The notes below the pieces were generated by a model that worked only from the letters and a program-made list of their open reading frames with translations, searched no databases and had not been told where the DNA came from. Source: Weissella uvarum (GTDB lineage Bacteria > Bacillota > Bacilli > Lactobacillales > Lactobacillaceae). From it: a DNA stretch of 64,000 nucleotides. Positions 34,263-42,547 of the stretch are shown piece after piece (positions within the stretch are counted from its first letter, which is position 1; the number at the start of each line of letters is the position of its first letter). Where the stretch lies: assembly GCF_016908785.1 (NCBI RefSeq), contig NZ_JAFBEO010000005.1, positions 1-64,000 on the forward strand, in the 5' to 3' direction. The translations under genes and the position numbers were made by a program.

Positions 34263-34508
34263 TTATTTTCCATGTTCGATGACAAAGTCAACAATATCAT
34301 CGATTGTCTTCAAATGCTCAGCAGTCTCATCAGAGATGGCGGTATCAAATTCATCTTCCATTTGCAGTAATAACTCAACAAAATCGATTGAATCAGCATC
34401 AATATCTTGTGTTAAGTCCGTCTTTCCAGATAATTGCTGTGGATCAACTGAAAACCGTTTTGCCACGAGCTGAATTAATTTTTCAGTTAAAGCTTGTCGT
34501 GATTCCAT
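34263..34508 (-). CDS. acpP: Second acyl carrier protein
   Basis: An 81-aa ACP with phosphopantetheine Ser40 in DIDADSIDFVE. It differs clearly from the ACP of the fab operon. It lies right after plsX, as AcpB does in enterococci, where this auxiliary ACP helps exogenous fatty acids repress synthesis through FabT. That role is inferred from context. Confidence 0.9.
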   Translation of the reverse strand: MESRQALTEKLIQLVAKRFSVDPQQLSGKTDLTQDIDADSIDFVELLLQMEDEFDTAISDETAEHLKTIDDIVDFVIEHGK

Positions 34509-34517
34509 TTTAATCCC

Positions 34518-35555
34518 CTATTTGTCTGTCTTACCTGAGAGCTCCTCTGGATGTTCCTTAACGAATTCCGCAACTTTTCCAGTCAAATCTGCCTGCAAGA
34601 TTTTTTCAATTTGTTTCATTGTGTTTGCCACTTCAACCGGTGTTGCTGAACCATGCGTTTTGACCACTGGTGCTTTGGTTCCAATAACCACAGCTCCACC
34701 ATATTGCGCATAATCTAATTGTCCAACGACATCTTTAAGGGCTGGCTTAATCATCAAACCACCCAACTTTGTTTTCAAATTACCATCAAGGATGGTGTGC
34801 TTAAGCATCGAAAGAATTGCTTGTGCCGTTCCTTCCAAAGCCTTCAAGGTTGCGTTCCCAGAAAATCCATCAGCTACAACAACATCGGCAGGGCCTTGCA
34901 AAATATCGCGGGACTCAACATTTCCAACGAAGTTTAGGTGCCCAGCATCACTACCCTTTTGCAATAGCTGATGCGCTTCTTTGTGCATTGGATCACCCTT
35001 ATCTTCTTCACCACCATTATTCAACAAACCAACACGTGGATTTTCAATCCCCAAAACAGCATTGGCGTAAAATGAGCCCAAAATACCATATTGATACAAA
35101 TGATTAGGCTTATTCTCAGCATTCGCACCAACATCCATCATTGTAAAGACAGAATTAGGACCCTTCAACGCAGGTAGCAAAGCCATCAACGCAGGCCGAT
35201 CAATCCCTTTCATCCGTCCCACAATGAAAATACCGGTTGCTAATAATGCTCCTGTATTACCAGCTGAAAATAGTGCATCGGCTGTCCCAGCTTTAACCGC
35301 TTCGGCAGCTAAAACAAGTGAACTATTTTTTTTCGTTCGCATCGCTTTAACTGGTTCTTCACCCATGTCGATAACTTCATCGGCTTGGACAAGCTTAATT
35401 TGTTGGTCATTTTGAACCAATGGTTGAACTTGATCAATTGGTCCGTACAATTGAAATTCAACGTTTGGCATTTCATCACGTGCCTTTTCAACACCCGCTA
35501 CAATGGCCTTAGGCGCATTATCGCCACCCATTGCATCAACGGCAATCTTAAACAT
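34518..35555 (-). CDS. plsX: Phosphate acyltransferase PlsX
   Basis: PlsX converts acyl-ACP to acyl-phosphate for phospholipid synthesis. The 345-aa protein starts with MFKIAVDAMGGDNAPKAIV and has the family's VDVGAN-type motif (MMDVGANAENKP) and VADGFSGNATLK. The start at 35555 is chosen because AAGGTG lies 6 nt upstream; a GTG three codons earlier is the alternative. It is followed by the second ACP and has a good promoter overlapping the recG stop. Confidence 0.95.
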   Translation of the reverse strand: MFKIAVDAMGGDNAPKAIVAGVEKARDEMPNVEFQLYGPIDQVQPLVQNDQQIKLVQADEVIDMGEEPVKAMRTKKNSSLVLAAEAVKAGTADALFSAGNTGALLATGIFIVGRMKGIDRPALMALLPALKGPNSVFTMMDVGANAENKPNHLYQYGILGSFYANAVLGIENPRVGLLNNGGEEDKGDPMHKEAHQLLQKGSDAGHLNFVGNVESRDILQGPADVVVADGFSGNATLKALEGTAQAILSMLKHTILDGNLKTKLGGLMIKPALKDVVGQLDYAQYGGAVVIGTKAPVVKTHGSATPVEVANTMKQIEKILQADLTGKVAEFVKEHPEELSGKTDK

Positions 35556-35608
35556 GTTTTTCACCTTAATTCCTATTCTTTTCTGTTATTAAAAAACTCG
35601 CAAACACC

Positions 35609-35638
35609 ATTATAAAAGCATTTACCCTGATTAGTCAA
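35609..35638 (-). promoter_or_regulatory. Promoter of plsX-acpP2
   Basis: On the minus strand TTGACT (35633-35638, overlapping the recG stop codon) and TATAAT (35609-35614) are separated by 18 bp. Confidence 0.75.
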
Positions 35639-37670
35639 AGTTTCGATAGCGCCCCATCGTTTCGTCTAACAACGTCACTAACGTTTGAATCTCAGGATCT
35701 TGATCCCAATCCGGTGTTGCAACGGTCTCAATCGCTTCTTCTTGTGCAATTGTCATCATTTTAAGATCATGAACTGGATCAGCGACTTTAAATTCAGGTA
35801 CACCTGATTGACGTTGCCCCAAAATGTCTCCAGCGCCACGCAATTCTAAATCTTTTTGAGCCAGCACAAAGCCATCGGTCGTTTGTGTCATCGCTTCCAT
35901 TCGTTCAATTCCATATTGGGTTTTCGGATCACTGACCAAAAAAGTATATGATTGGCGTTCACCACGTCCAACTCGACCTCTTAATTGGTGTAACTGTGAA
36001 AGGCCAAAACGATCAGCATCCAAAATCATCATGACGCTCGCATTGGGAACATCCACACCAACTTCAATTACTGTCGTTGACACTAGGACTTGAAATTGAT
36101 TAGCTTTAAAAGCTTGCATAACTGCTTCTTTTTCATCATTCGTCATTCTTCCATGGAGAAGACCGACACGATAATCCGGCGCAAACGTTTCTGCTAGTTC
36201 CGCGTAAACGGCTTGTGCATTTTGCACATCTAGCACCTCTGATTCCTCAATCAAGGGTGTTACCACATACGCTTGAGCCCCTTGGTCTAACTGTTCTTTG
36301 ATAAAAGCAATGACATTATCATAGCCATTTTGGCGCACCCACTCTGTTTTAATTTGCTTACGTCCAGCCGGAAGTTGATCAATCACTGAAACATCCATCT
36401 CGCCGTAAGCTGTAATTGCCAAGGTCCGCGGAATTGGGGTAGCTGTCATCGCTAAGATGTCTGGATTCATCCCAATTTCTCGTAACTGCGCACGTTGTTT
36501 AACACCAAAACGATGTTGCTCATCAATCACTGCTAGACCTAAATTATGAAAGAGCACATCCGGTTGAATCAACGCGTGGGTTCCAATCAAAATATCAATA
36601 TCCCCGGCTACCAAATCTTCTAGAATTTGACGCCGTGCCGCTGCCCGTGTTGAACCAGTTAATAATTCTACACGTACTTCAGCGGGATTAAAAAATTGAC
36701 TTAACGTTTGAGCATGTTGTTGAGCCAAAATTTCGGTTGGGGCCATAAGTGCTGTCTGCATACCGGCCGTAATAGCTGCATACATCGCTAAGGCAGCGAC
36801 CACCGTTTTACCCGAACCAACGTCACCTTGCAAAAGTCGATTCATATGCAACGGCCGTCGCATATCACGCAAAATTTCATTGACAACCCGTTTTTGAGCA
36901 TCGGTTAATTCAAATGGCAAGGTCGTAATAAATTTTTTTACTTCACCATTATTAAATAATACGGGTCGCCCTTGATTATGCCGATCCATCTGCTTAATCA
37001 ATTGTAAACGCATTTGAAAAATAAAGAATTCTTCAAATGAAGCTGTGCGTCGAGCCGCCTGTACGGTGACATCATCGGTTGGCTGATGCATATTTTTAAT
37101 TACATCACCATGATTCATAAGCTGATACCGTTGCCGAATTGCTTTTGGAATCACTTCTCCTTTCAATTCGTCAGCATAAGTATGCAAGGCTTGAAAGACC
37201 AATTCTTTAATCGTTGATTGGCGGATTTCTTTGGAAGCTGGATAAATTGCTTGCTGTTCATCTTCTGAATCATTTAACAATAATTTCATACCCGTTAAAC
37301 GCTGGCGGGCTTTATCATAAGTCCCATAGACAGCTAAGGTCATTTGTTGAGATACTTTATTGCCAATCCACGGCTGATTAAAAAAGCTAACCTGGATAGG
37401 TTCGTTTTCCACCAGTAAACGAAAAGTCACCATCGCTTTTTTGCGTCCAAAACGTCGTAAAATCGGTTCAGAGGCGACAACACCTTTAAAAGTAACTTTT
37501 TCGCCATCTTCAGTCTGTGAAGGTAATTTTTGTGCTAAATCTTCATAACGCGTGGGATAATACGTTACTAAATCTTCAATCGTGTAAATACCTAAATGGT
37601 TTAAAGCCTGTTCACGTTTGGGCCCAACGCCGTTTAAAACAGCAACTGAATCTAACATGCTTTTCGTCAT
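35631..37670 (-). CDS. recG: ATP-dependent DNA helicase RecG
   Basis: RecG remodels stalled forks and recombination intermediates. The 679-aa protein has the N-terminal wedge/OB-fold, then Walker A GDVGSGKTVVAA and the DEQH box (VIDEQHRFGV), TATPIPRT, and helicase motif QLRGRVGRG. The start MTKSMLDS is chosen because AGGAGGTGAGACG lies immediately upstream. Confidence 0.96.
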   Translation of the reverse strand: MTKSMLDSVAVLNGVGPKREQALNHLGIYTIEDLVTYYPTRYEDLAQKLPSQTEDGEKVTFKGVVASEPILRRFGRKKAMVTFRLLVENEPIQVSFFNQPWIGNKVSQQMTLAVYGTYDKARQRLTGMKLLLNDSEDEQQAIYPASKEIRQSTIKELVFQALHTYADELKGEVIPKAIRQRYQLMNHGDVIKNMHQPTDDVTVQAARRTASFEEFFIFQMRLQLIKQMDRHNQGRPVLFNNGEVKKFITTLPFELTDAQKRVVNEILRDMRRPLHMNRLLQGDVGSGKTVVAALAMYAAITAGMQTALMAPTEILAQQHAQTLSQFFNPAEVRVELLTGSTRAAARRQILEDLVAGDIDILIGTHALIQPDVLFHNLGLAVIDEQHRFGVKQRAQLREIGMNPDILAMTATPIPRTLAITAYGEMDVSVIDQLPAGRKQIKTEWVRQNGYDNVIAFIKEQLDQGAQAYVVTPLIEESEVLDVQNAQAVYAELAETFAPDYRVGLLHGRMTNDEKEAVMQAFKANQFQVLVSTTVIEVGVDVPNASVMMILDADRFGLSQLHQLRGRVGRGERQSYTFLVSDPKTQYGIERMEAMTQTTDGFVLAQKDLELRGAGDILGQRQSGVPEFKVADPVHDLKMMTIAQEEAIETVATPDWDQDPEIQTLVTLLDETMGRYRNFD

Positions 37671-37686
37671 CGTCTCACCTCCTCTC

Positions 37687-37716
37687 AAAAAAAGAGCTAG
37701 CAAGTGCTAACCCTTT
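37687..37716 (-). terminator. Terminator of fakA
   Basis: On the minus strand AAAGGGTTAGC pairs with GCTAGCTCTTT (two G-U pairs) around ACTT, ending in a T run. The recG start lies just downstream. Confidence 0.85.
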
Positions 37717-37737
37717 CCAGCTTTTTTAAAGCCAAAG

Positions 37738-39420
37738 CTATTCAACTGACATCAAAATTGGATAAAGTGGTTGACCACCATCATGAATTTCAAATTCTAA
37801 TTCATCATCTAAGGTCTCACCATATTCAGCTAATGTATCAGCCATCTTTTCATCGGCTTCTTGGCCGTAATAGATTGTCACTAATTCTGAATCTTCATCC
37901 AACATCTTTTCAAGAAGCGCATTAGCCGCAGCTTGAATATCACCATTTGGCTTTGCAACAACAATTTCACCATCATAGATACCAATGGCATCACCACTTT
38001 GAATGGCTAAGCCCTTAATCGTGGTATCCCGAACAGATGTCGTTACAGAACCTGATTTAACATCGGCAATGACCGATGCCATTGCATGCGCTGTTGTTTC
38101 CAACTCGCCTTCTGGATTATAACCTAACAACATGGCCGTAAGCCCTTGTTGCTGTGTCTTTGTCCGAACAACTTGCGTTGGCATATCCGTTAAATCAACC
38201 GCTTGATCAGCGGCCATGAAAATATTACTGTCGTTTGGTAGAATAATTGCTTTCTTTGCGCCGGTTTGGTTAACTGCATCAACCAAATCAGCGGTTGATG
38301 GTGCTTGTTCACCGTCAATTACTTTAGCAACACCGGCATCTTCAAATAACGTCTTCATACCTGTTCCAGTCGCAACAGCAATCACAGCAATGCCTTTTGC
38401 TTTTTCCGCAGCAGCTTCACTTTCGCGTTGTGCCTCAGCCTTAGCCGCAGCTTCTGCTTGTTGATCACGCATGTTATCGACCTTGACCTTACGTAAAGCA
38501 CCATAATGGGTTCCCCATTCGATTACTTCACCCGGATCTTCCGTGTGCACATGAACTTTCACGACTTCATCATCATTGATAACCAAAAGCGAGTCACCTA
38601 ACTCCGCTAAATGGTTATAGAACGTGTCATAATCAAATTTCTTATCATATGTCGTTCCTTGGGCAATATCAACCATGATCTCAGTACAGTAGCTATACTT
38701 AATATCATTTGGATCCAAATCGCCTTGAACCCCGGCATTGTGCATTGACTGAATCATTGCCTCCAAACCAGCGTTATCTACATTTCCAGAAGTAATTTCT
38801 TCACCACTTAAGGCACCGTAAAAGGCTTGGAAGACGATAACAAGACCTTGTCCACCAGAATCGACCACGCCAACTTCCTTAAGGGCAGCCAACAAGTCAG
38901 GCGTTGAAGCTAAGGCTGCTTCGGCAGCATCAAGTGTCGCTTTCATAACAGCAAGCACATCAGTTGATTGCTTAGCTGTCTGATTGGCAGCAGACGCAGC
39001 TTCACGGATGACAGTTAGAATCGTTCCCTCAGTTGGCTTCATCACTGCCTTATAAGCAGTTTCTGCTCCAGCCATCAAGGCATCTGCAAATTCACGGGCA
39101 GTTAATGTCGTCTTATCAGCTGCAGAATTAGAAAAACCACGGAAAATTTGTGACAAAATCACACCAGAATTTCCACGTGCACCCATCAACAAACCTTTTG
39201 AAGTTGCCTTAGCTAAACTGCCAACCCGTGTGTCTGTTTCTGCACGCTCATATTCAGCACCACTGGCCATTGATAAGGTCATATTAGTACCAGTATCACC
39301 ATCAGGAACGGGGAAAACATTTAATTTGTTAATCTTATCTGCATTATCCTGCAGCGCACTCGCAGCAGAATTAATCATTTTACCAAATTCAACATTGGTA
39401 ATCTCTGTTACAACTTCCAC
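37738..39420 (-). CDS. fakA: Fatty acid kinase subunit FakA (YloV/DAK2 family)
   Basis: FakA phosphorylates FakB-bound fatty acids to acyl-phosphate for PlsX/PlsY. The 560-aa protein has an N-terminal DhaL-like kinase domain (NVFPVPDGDTGTNMTLSM, SKGLLMGARGNSGVILSQ, VDSGGQGL), a middle domain with VHVHTEDPGEVIEWG, and a C-terminal EDD-like domain (IIYDGEIVVAKP-type, YYGQEADEK). The start is GTG with AAGGAG 8 nt upstream. It follows the asp23 gene, as in most Firmicutes. No FakB gene is in the window. Confidence 0.9.
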   Translation of the reverse strand: MEVVTEITNVEFGKMINSAASALQDNADKINKLNVFPVPDGDTGTNMTLSMASGAEYERAETDTRVGSLAKATSKGLLMGARGNSGVILSQIFRGFSNSAADKTTLTAREFADALMAGAETAYKAVMKPTEGTILTVIREAASAANQTAKQSTDVLAVMKATLDAAEAALASTPDLLAALKEVGVVDSGGQGLVIVFQAFYGALSGEEITSGNVDNAGLEAMIQSMHNAGVQGDLDPNDIKYSYCTEIMVDIAQGTTYDKKFDYDTFYNHLAELGDSLLVINDDEVVKVHVHTEDPGEVIEWGTHYGALRKVKVDNMRDQQAEAAAKAEAQRESEAAAEKAKGIAVIAVATGTGMKTLFEDAGVAKVIDGEQAPSTADLVDAVNQTGAKKAIILPNDSNIFMAADQAVDLTDMPTQVVRTKTQQQGLTAMLLGYNPEGELETTAHAMASVIADVKSGSVTTSVRDTTIKGLAIQSGDAIGIYDGEIVVAKPNGDIQAAANALLEKMLDEDSELVTIYYGQEADEKMADTLAEYGETLDDELEFEIHDGGQPLYPILMSVE

Positions 39421-39432
39421 AATCTCTACTCC

Positions 39433-39795
39433 TTAGTCTTCAAGCATACGGACGCCTTGAACTGTTACGTTAACTTCCTTAGCAACAATTCCTAACATCA
39501 CGTTTAAATCGTTCTTTACACGGGCTTGGACACTTTTTGAAATTTCAGAAATCTTCATGCCATAACCAACAATAATGAACACATCGACGATGACCCCTTC
39601 TTCAGACTGGCGCACGACCACCCCTTTAGAAAAATTATCACCATTCAAAATTTGATTCACACCATCGCGGAGCGGGGTTTGACTAGCCATCCCTACTACC
39701 CCGTAATTATCTGTAGCAGCGCCACCGACAATCGTTGCGATAACATCGTTTTCGATTTCAATTGATCCTTGATTGAATTGCATCTTCACTGCCAT
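39433..39795 (-). CDS. Asp23/Gls24-family envelope stress response protein (YloU)
   Basis: A 120-aa Asp23-family protein (IENDVIATIVGGAATDNYGVVGMA, VVRQSEEGVIVDVFIIVGYG). It lies next to fakA in most Firmicutes. GGAGG lies just before the start. An extended -10 promoter is at 39882-39887. Confidence 0.92.
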   Translation of the reverse strand: MAVKMQFNQGSIEIENDVIATIVGGAATDNYGVVGMASQTPLRDGVNQILNGDNFSKGVVVRQSEEGVIVDVFIIVGYGMKISEISKSVQARVKNDLNVMLGIVAKEVNVTVQGVRMLED

Positions 39796-39881
39796 GTTGT
39801 CTGTTCCTCCGTTTAAAATTACTTCGTAAGTTATGCATGAACTCTTAGCACTTGGCTGATTCGCATTTATTCATAACTCTT

Positions 39882-39887
39882 ATTTTA
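39882..39887 (-). promoter_or_regulatory. Extended -10 promoter of asp23-fakA
   Basis: On the minus strand TGTTAAAAT gives a TGN extended -10 box about 87 nt before the start. The -35 region is weak. Confidence 0.5.
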
Positions 39888-39906
39888 ACAGGTTTTTGCG
39901 CTAAAA

Positions 39907-39936
39907 GAAAAAAGCCACCGAAATTGGTAGCTTTCT
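39907..39936 (-). terminator. Terminator of rpmB
   Basis: On the minus strand AAGCTACC pairs with GGTGGCTT, followed by a T run. The pairs include a G-U pair. Confidence 0.85.
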
Positions 39937-39939
39937 CAA

Positions 39940-40140
39940 TTAAACACGCTCAATTGTACCGTTCTTCAAACCAGCCTTCAAAGTACGAGCTGATAGGTAC
40001 ACCTTCTTAGGTGCTGAACCGTTAATCTTAACCGTCACCTTTTGCAAGTTTGGCTTCCAGCTACGACGACTTGAGTTAAGGGCGTGTGAACGTTGGTTAC
40101 CAAAGCGCGTACGCTTTCCATTGACTGCATCAACTGCCAT
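39940..40140 (-). CDS. rpmB: 50S ribosomal protein L28
   Basis: A 66-aa basic protein ([32 protein letters not shown]). The ATG at 40140 is chosen over an upstream TTG because GGAGGG lies 7 nt before it. It is a single-gene unit with its own promoter and terminator, preceded by the palindrome shared with rpsP. Confidence 0.95.
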   Translation of the reverse strand: MAVDAVNGKRTRFGNQRSHALNSSRRSWKPNLQKVTVKINGSAPKKVYLSARTLKAGLKNGTIERV

Positions 40141-40196
40141 ATGTTTACCCTCCAATCTTAAGCTCTTTATATTAGTGCTTTTATTTACTTGAATAA

Positions 40197-40225
40197 TGAT
40201 ACCAAACCATTTTCACTTGTGCAAG
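40197..40225 (-). promoter_or_regulatory. Promoter of rpmB
   Basis: On the minus strand TTGCAC is followed after 17 bp by TATCAT with an upstream TGG (extended -10). It lies about 57 nt before the rpmB start and directly after the palindrome. Confidence 0.75.
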
Positions 40226-40231
40226 GTTTTT

Positions 40232-40255
40232 GTGTAAAGTATTTTTACTTTACAC
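40232..40255. repeat. Shared palindrome copy 2 (before rpmB)
   Basis: GTGTAAAGT and ACTTTACAC form a perfect 9-bp inverted repeat with a 6-nt spacer. With the flanking T, the 25-nt core differs at only two positions from the element before rpsP at 26546-26573. It lies between the thiN stop and the rpmB promoter. Confidence 0.8.
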
Positions 40256-40282
40256 GATTTTAGCGTTGCCAAAGCGGTTTGC

Positions 40283-40927
40283 TTAATTCCGACTTTGAAT
40301 CACCGCTACGATTCCCTGCTCAAAAGAAAAATGATTTTCATTGCCAACAAACTCGTTCGAAGACCATGAAAACGGTCCTCCCGACCAGTCCGTTAGCGGA
40401 TATTTTTGATCAACTAACGTTAAGTGTTCAACTCGGGTGAGTGGCATAAAACCAACATATCGCATTTGAGGATTCTTATAAATCGTATGCTGACCTGCTC
40501 TGTAAAAAGTTACATCATTATATTGATCGATTATATGAATTTTTTCAATCAACTGATTTAATGCTGGCTGTGTAAAAATCCAAAAATTTGAAAATAATTG
40601 ATCAAGTCGACCACCGGTGGCCCCATAGATGTCGATTCGATCAACATCCGCATAAGTTTCCAATGATTTCAATAATAATTCAGTATCAGTCTGGTCCTGA
40701 TCCAATTTTGGAACAACTTTCTGCGCGTGCGCAAACACTTGGGTTTGTTCTGCTTTCGTCATTGAATCAAAATCACCAACTACTAACTCAGGCTGATAAC
40801 CATAGGTTAACAATCTTAAAGCACCACGATCTGCGGCAGCCCAACGTCCAGTTAATGTTCCTTGGACCAGCGCTTCGGGCAAATCTTGAGTTGGGCCTCC
40901 CACCAATAGTTGAAACGTCTTAGTCAT
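40283..40927 (-). CDS. thiN: Thiamine diphosphokinase
   Basis: Converts thiamine to thiamine diphosphate with ATP. The 214-aa protein has GDFDSM (51-56), a DQTDTELLL motif and GATGGRLDQLFSN. Its start overlaps the rpe stop by one base (TAATG), and the rsgA-rpe-thiN order is the usual one in Firmicutes. Confidence 0.92.
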   Translation of the reverse strand: MTKTFQLLVGGPTQDLPEALVQGTLTGRWAAADRGALRLLTYGYQPELVVGDFDSMTKAEQTQVFAHAQKVVPKLDQDQTDTELLLKSLETYADVDRIDIYGATGGRLDQLFSNFWIFTQPALNQLIEKIHIIDQYNDVTFYRAGQHTIYKNPQMRYVGFMPLTRVEHLTLVDQKYPLTDWSGGPFSWSSNEFVGNENHFSFEQGIVAVIQSRN

Positions 40928-41586
40928 TAGTCACTTGTTACTTCCTTCAAACGCGCAATCTTTGCGGCTGGATCAACCTTATCATAGACATATGAACCCG
41001 CTACAGCAACTGTCGCACCTGCATCGTATGCTTGCTTAGTCGTCACATCATTTGCGCCACCGTCAATTTGGATTTCAAAATCATATCCTTGTTCACGCTT
41101 GATTTGCGCTAACTTTTCAATCTTCTTTAGGGTTGCTGGCAAGAACTTTTGGCCACCAAATCCAGGGTTAACCGTCATAATCAAAACTTGATCAACCATA
41201 TCCAAAACTGGCTCAATTAATTCAACCGCTGTTCCAGGGTTAATCACAACTTCAGCTTTAGCACCGCTGTTTTTAATCAACTGTAAAGCACGATGAATAT
41301 GTTGCGTAGCTTCATATTGCACACCAATTAAATCAGCCCCAGCAGCGGCAAATTCTTCCACATAACGTTCTGGTTGTTCAACCATCAAATGAACATCTAA
41401 TGGTAGTGTCATCACTTGCTTCAACGCCTTGACCCAGCCGGGACCGTATGAAATTGATGGTACAAACATTCCGTCCATTACATCGACGTGTAACATATCA
41501 GCTCCAGCCTTTTCGACTAATTCAACATCACGTTGTAGATTTAAGTAATCTGCTGACAAAATTGATGGTGCAACTTTAATTGACAT
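40927..41586 (-). CDS. rpe: Ribulose-phosphate 3-epimerase
   Basis: Interconverts ribulose 5-phosphate and xylulose 5-phosphate; this step feeds the phosphoketolase pathway in heterofermentative species. The 219-aa TIM-barrel protein has PSILSADYLNL, the metal and catalytic motif HVDVMDGMF (His33, Asp35, Asp38), MTVNPGFGGQKF and the QIDGGAN loop. Confidence 0.96.
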   Translation of the reverse strand: MSIKVAPSILSADYLNLQRDVELVEKAGADMLHVDVMDGMFVPSISYGPGWVKALKQVMTLPLDVHLMVEQPERYVEEFAAAGADLIGVQYEATQHIHRALQLIKNSGAKAEVVINPGTAVELIEPVLDMVDQVLIMTVNPGFGGQKFLPATLKKIEKLAQIKREQGYDFEIQIDGGANDVTTKQAYDAGATVAVAGSYVYDKVDPAAKIARLKEVTSD

Positions 41587-41609
41587 AATTTATCCCTCTT
41601 CTTGTGTGT

Positions 41610-42521
41610 TTAGTGTTTCTTATCATGTTTATTATAAACCGGACGACGACCTTCAATCAAATCATAAAACAATTGATAGTTTTCATATCGTGATGGCATA
41701 ATTTCCCCAGCTTCAACAGCTGTTTTAACCACGCACCCAGGTTCTTTAAGATGAACACATCCACGATAACGGCACTCTGGGCTATAACGATTAAATTCAC
41801 GAAAATATTGGCCTAACTCGTTAGCTTCCATATCAAAGACCTCAAAGGCTGAAAAGCCAGGAGTATCTGCAACCAAGCCACCATACATTTCAATTAACCC
41901 AACTTGACGAGTCGTATGCTTTCCACGCATCAACGTGTCTGATACCGCACCAGTTTTCAATTCTAAGCTTGGTACCAAATGGTTTAACAAGGTACTCTTA
42001 CCAGCCCCCGTTTGCCCCATAAAGACAGTTAAACGATTAGGCAAAGCCTCTTTAAGTGCATCTAAACTTTCCTCATCAAACGTTACTTTAGGAAATATAA
42101 CCTGATAGCCAGCTGCTTGATAACCCGCTGCAATTTCTGCAAAATGTGCTCTCGCCTCATCTGAAACAAGATCTGTCTTTGAAAAATAGATAATTGGTTC
42201 AATTTGTCGTTCTTCCAAAGCAACTAGTTGTCGATCTAGTAAATTACTAGAAAACTCAGGCACTTCAACAGATGTAACGACAATTGCTTGATCCACATTC
42301 GCTACTGGTGGCCGTACTAAAGCATTTTTTCGATCATCAATACTCAAGATATACCCATCATCGGCTTGGGTTGCACTAAATGTAACAAAATCTCCAACCA
42401 ATGGTTTTACATCTTTTTTTCGAAAATTTCCGCGTGCCCGCGCCCGAAAGACTTCACCATCTGCCGTTTTTATATCATAAAATCCGGCTAATGATAATTG
42501 AATTTGTCCATGATATGTCAT
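41610..42521 (-). CDS. rsgA: Ribosome small subunit-dependent GTPase A
   Basis: RsgA assists 30S maturation. The 303-aa protein has the OB-fold, the circularly permuted GTPase with SKTD (114-117) before the P-loop GQTGAGKS (169-176), and the C-terminal zinc motif Cys250, Cys255, His257, Cys263. AAAGGTGA lies 4 nt upstream of the ATG. Confidence 0.96.
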   Translation of the reverse strand: MTYHGQIQLSLAGFYDIKTADGEVFRARARGNFRKKDVKPLVGDFVTFSATQADDGYILSIDDRKNALVRPPVANVDQAIVVTSVEVPEFSSNLLDRQLVALEERQIEPIIYFSKTDLVSDEARAHFAEIAAGYQAAGYQVIFPKVTFDEESLDALKEALPNRLTVFMGQTGAGKSTLLNHLVPSLELKTGAVSDTLMRGKHTTRQVGLIEMYGGLVADTPGFSAFEVFDMEANELGQYFREFNRYSPECRYRGCVHLKEPGCVVKTAVEAGEIMPSRYENYQLFYDLIEGRRPVYNKHDKKH

Positions 42522-42547
42522 GTATTCACCTTTATTCTATTATAACT

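Noticed and set aside
35609-35645. FabT operator before plsX
   Set aside because: The region has TTTGACTAATCAGG but the half-sites are not spaced as in TTYGA-N3-TCRAA; no clear FabT site.
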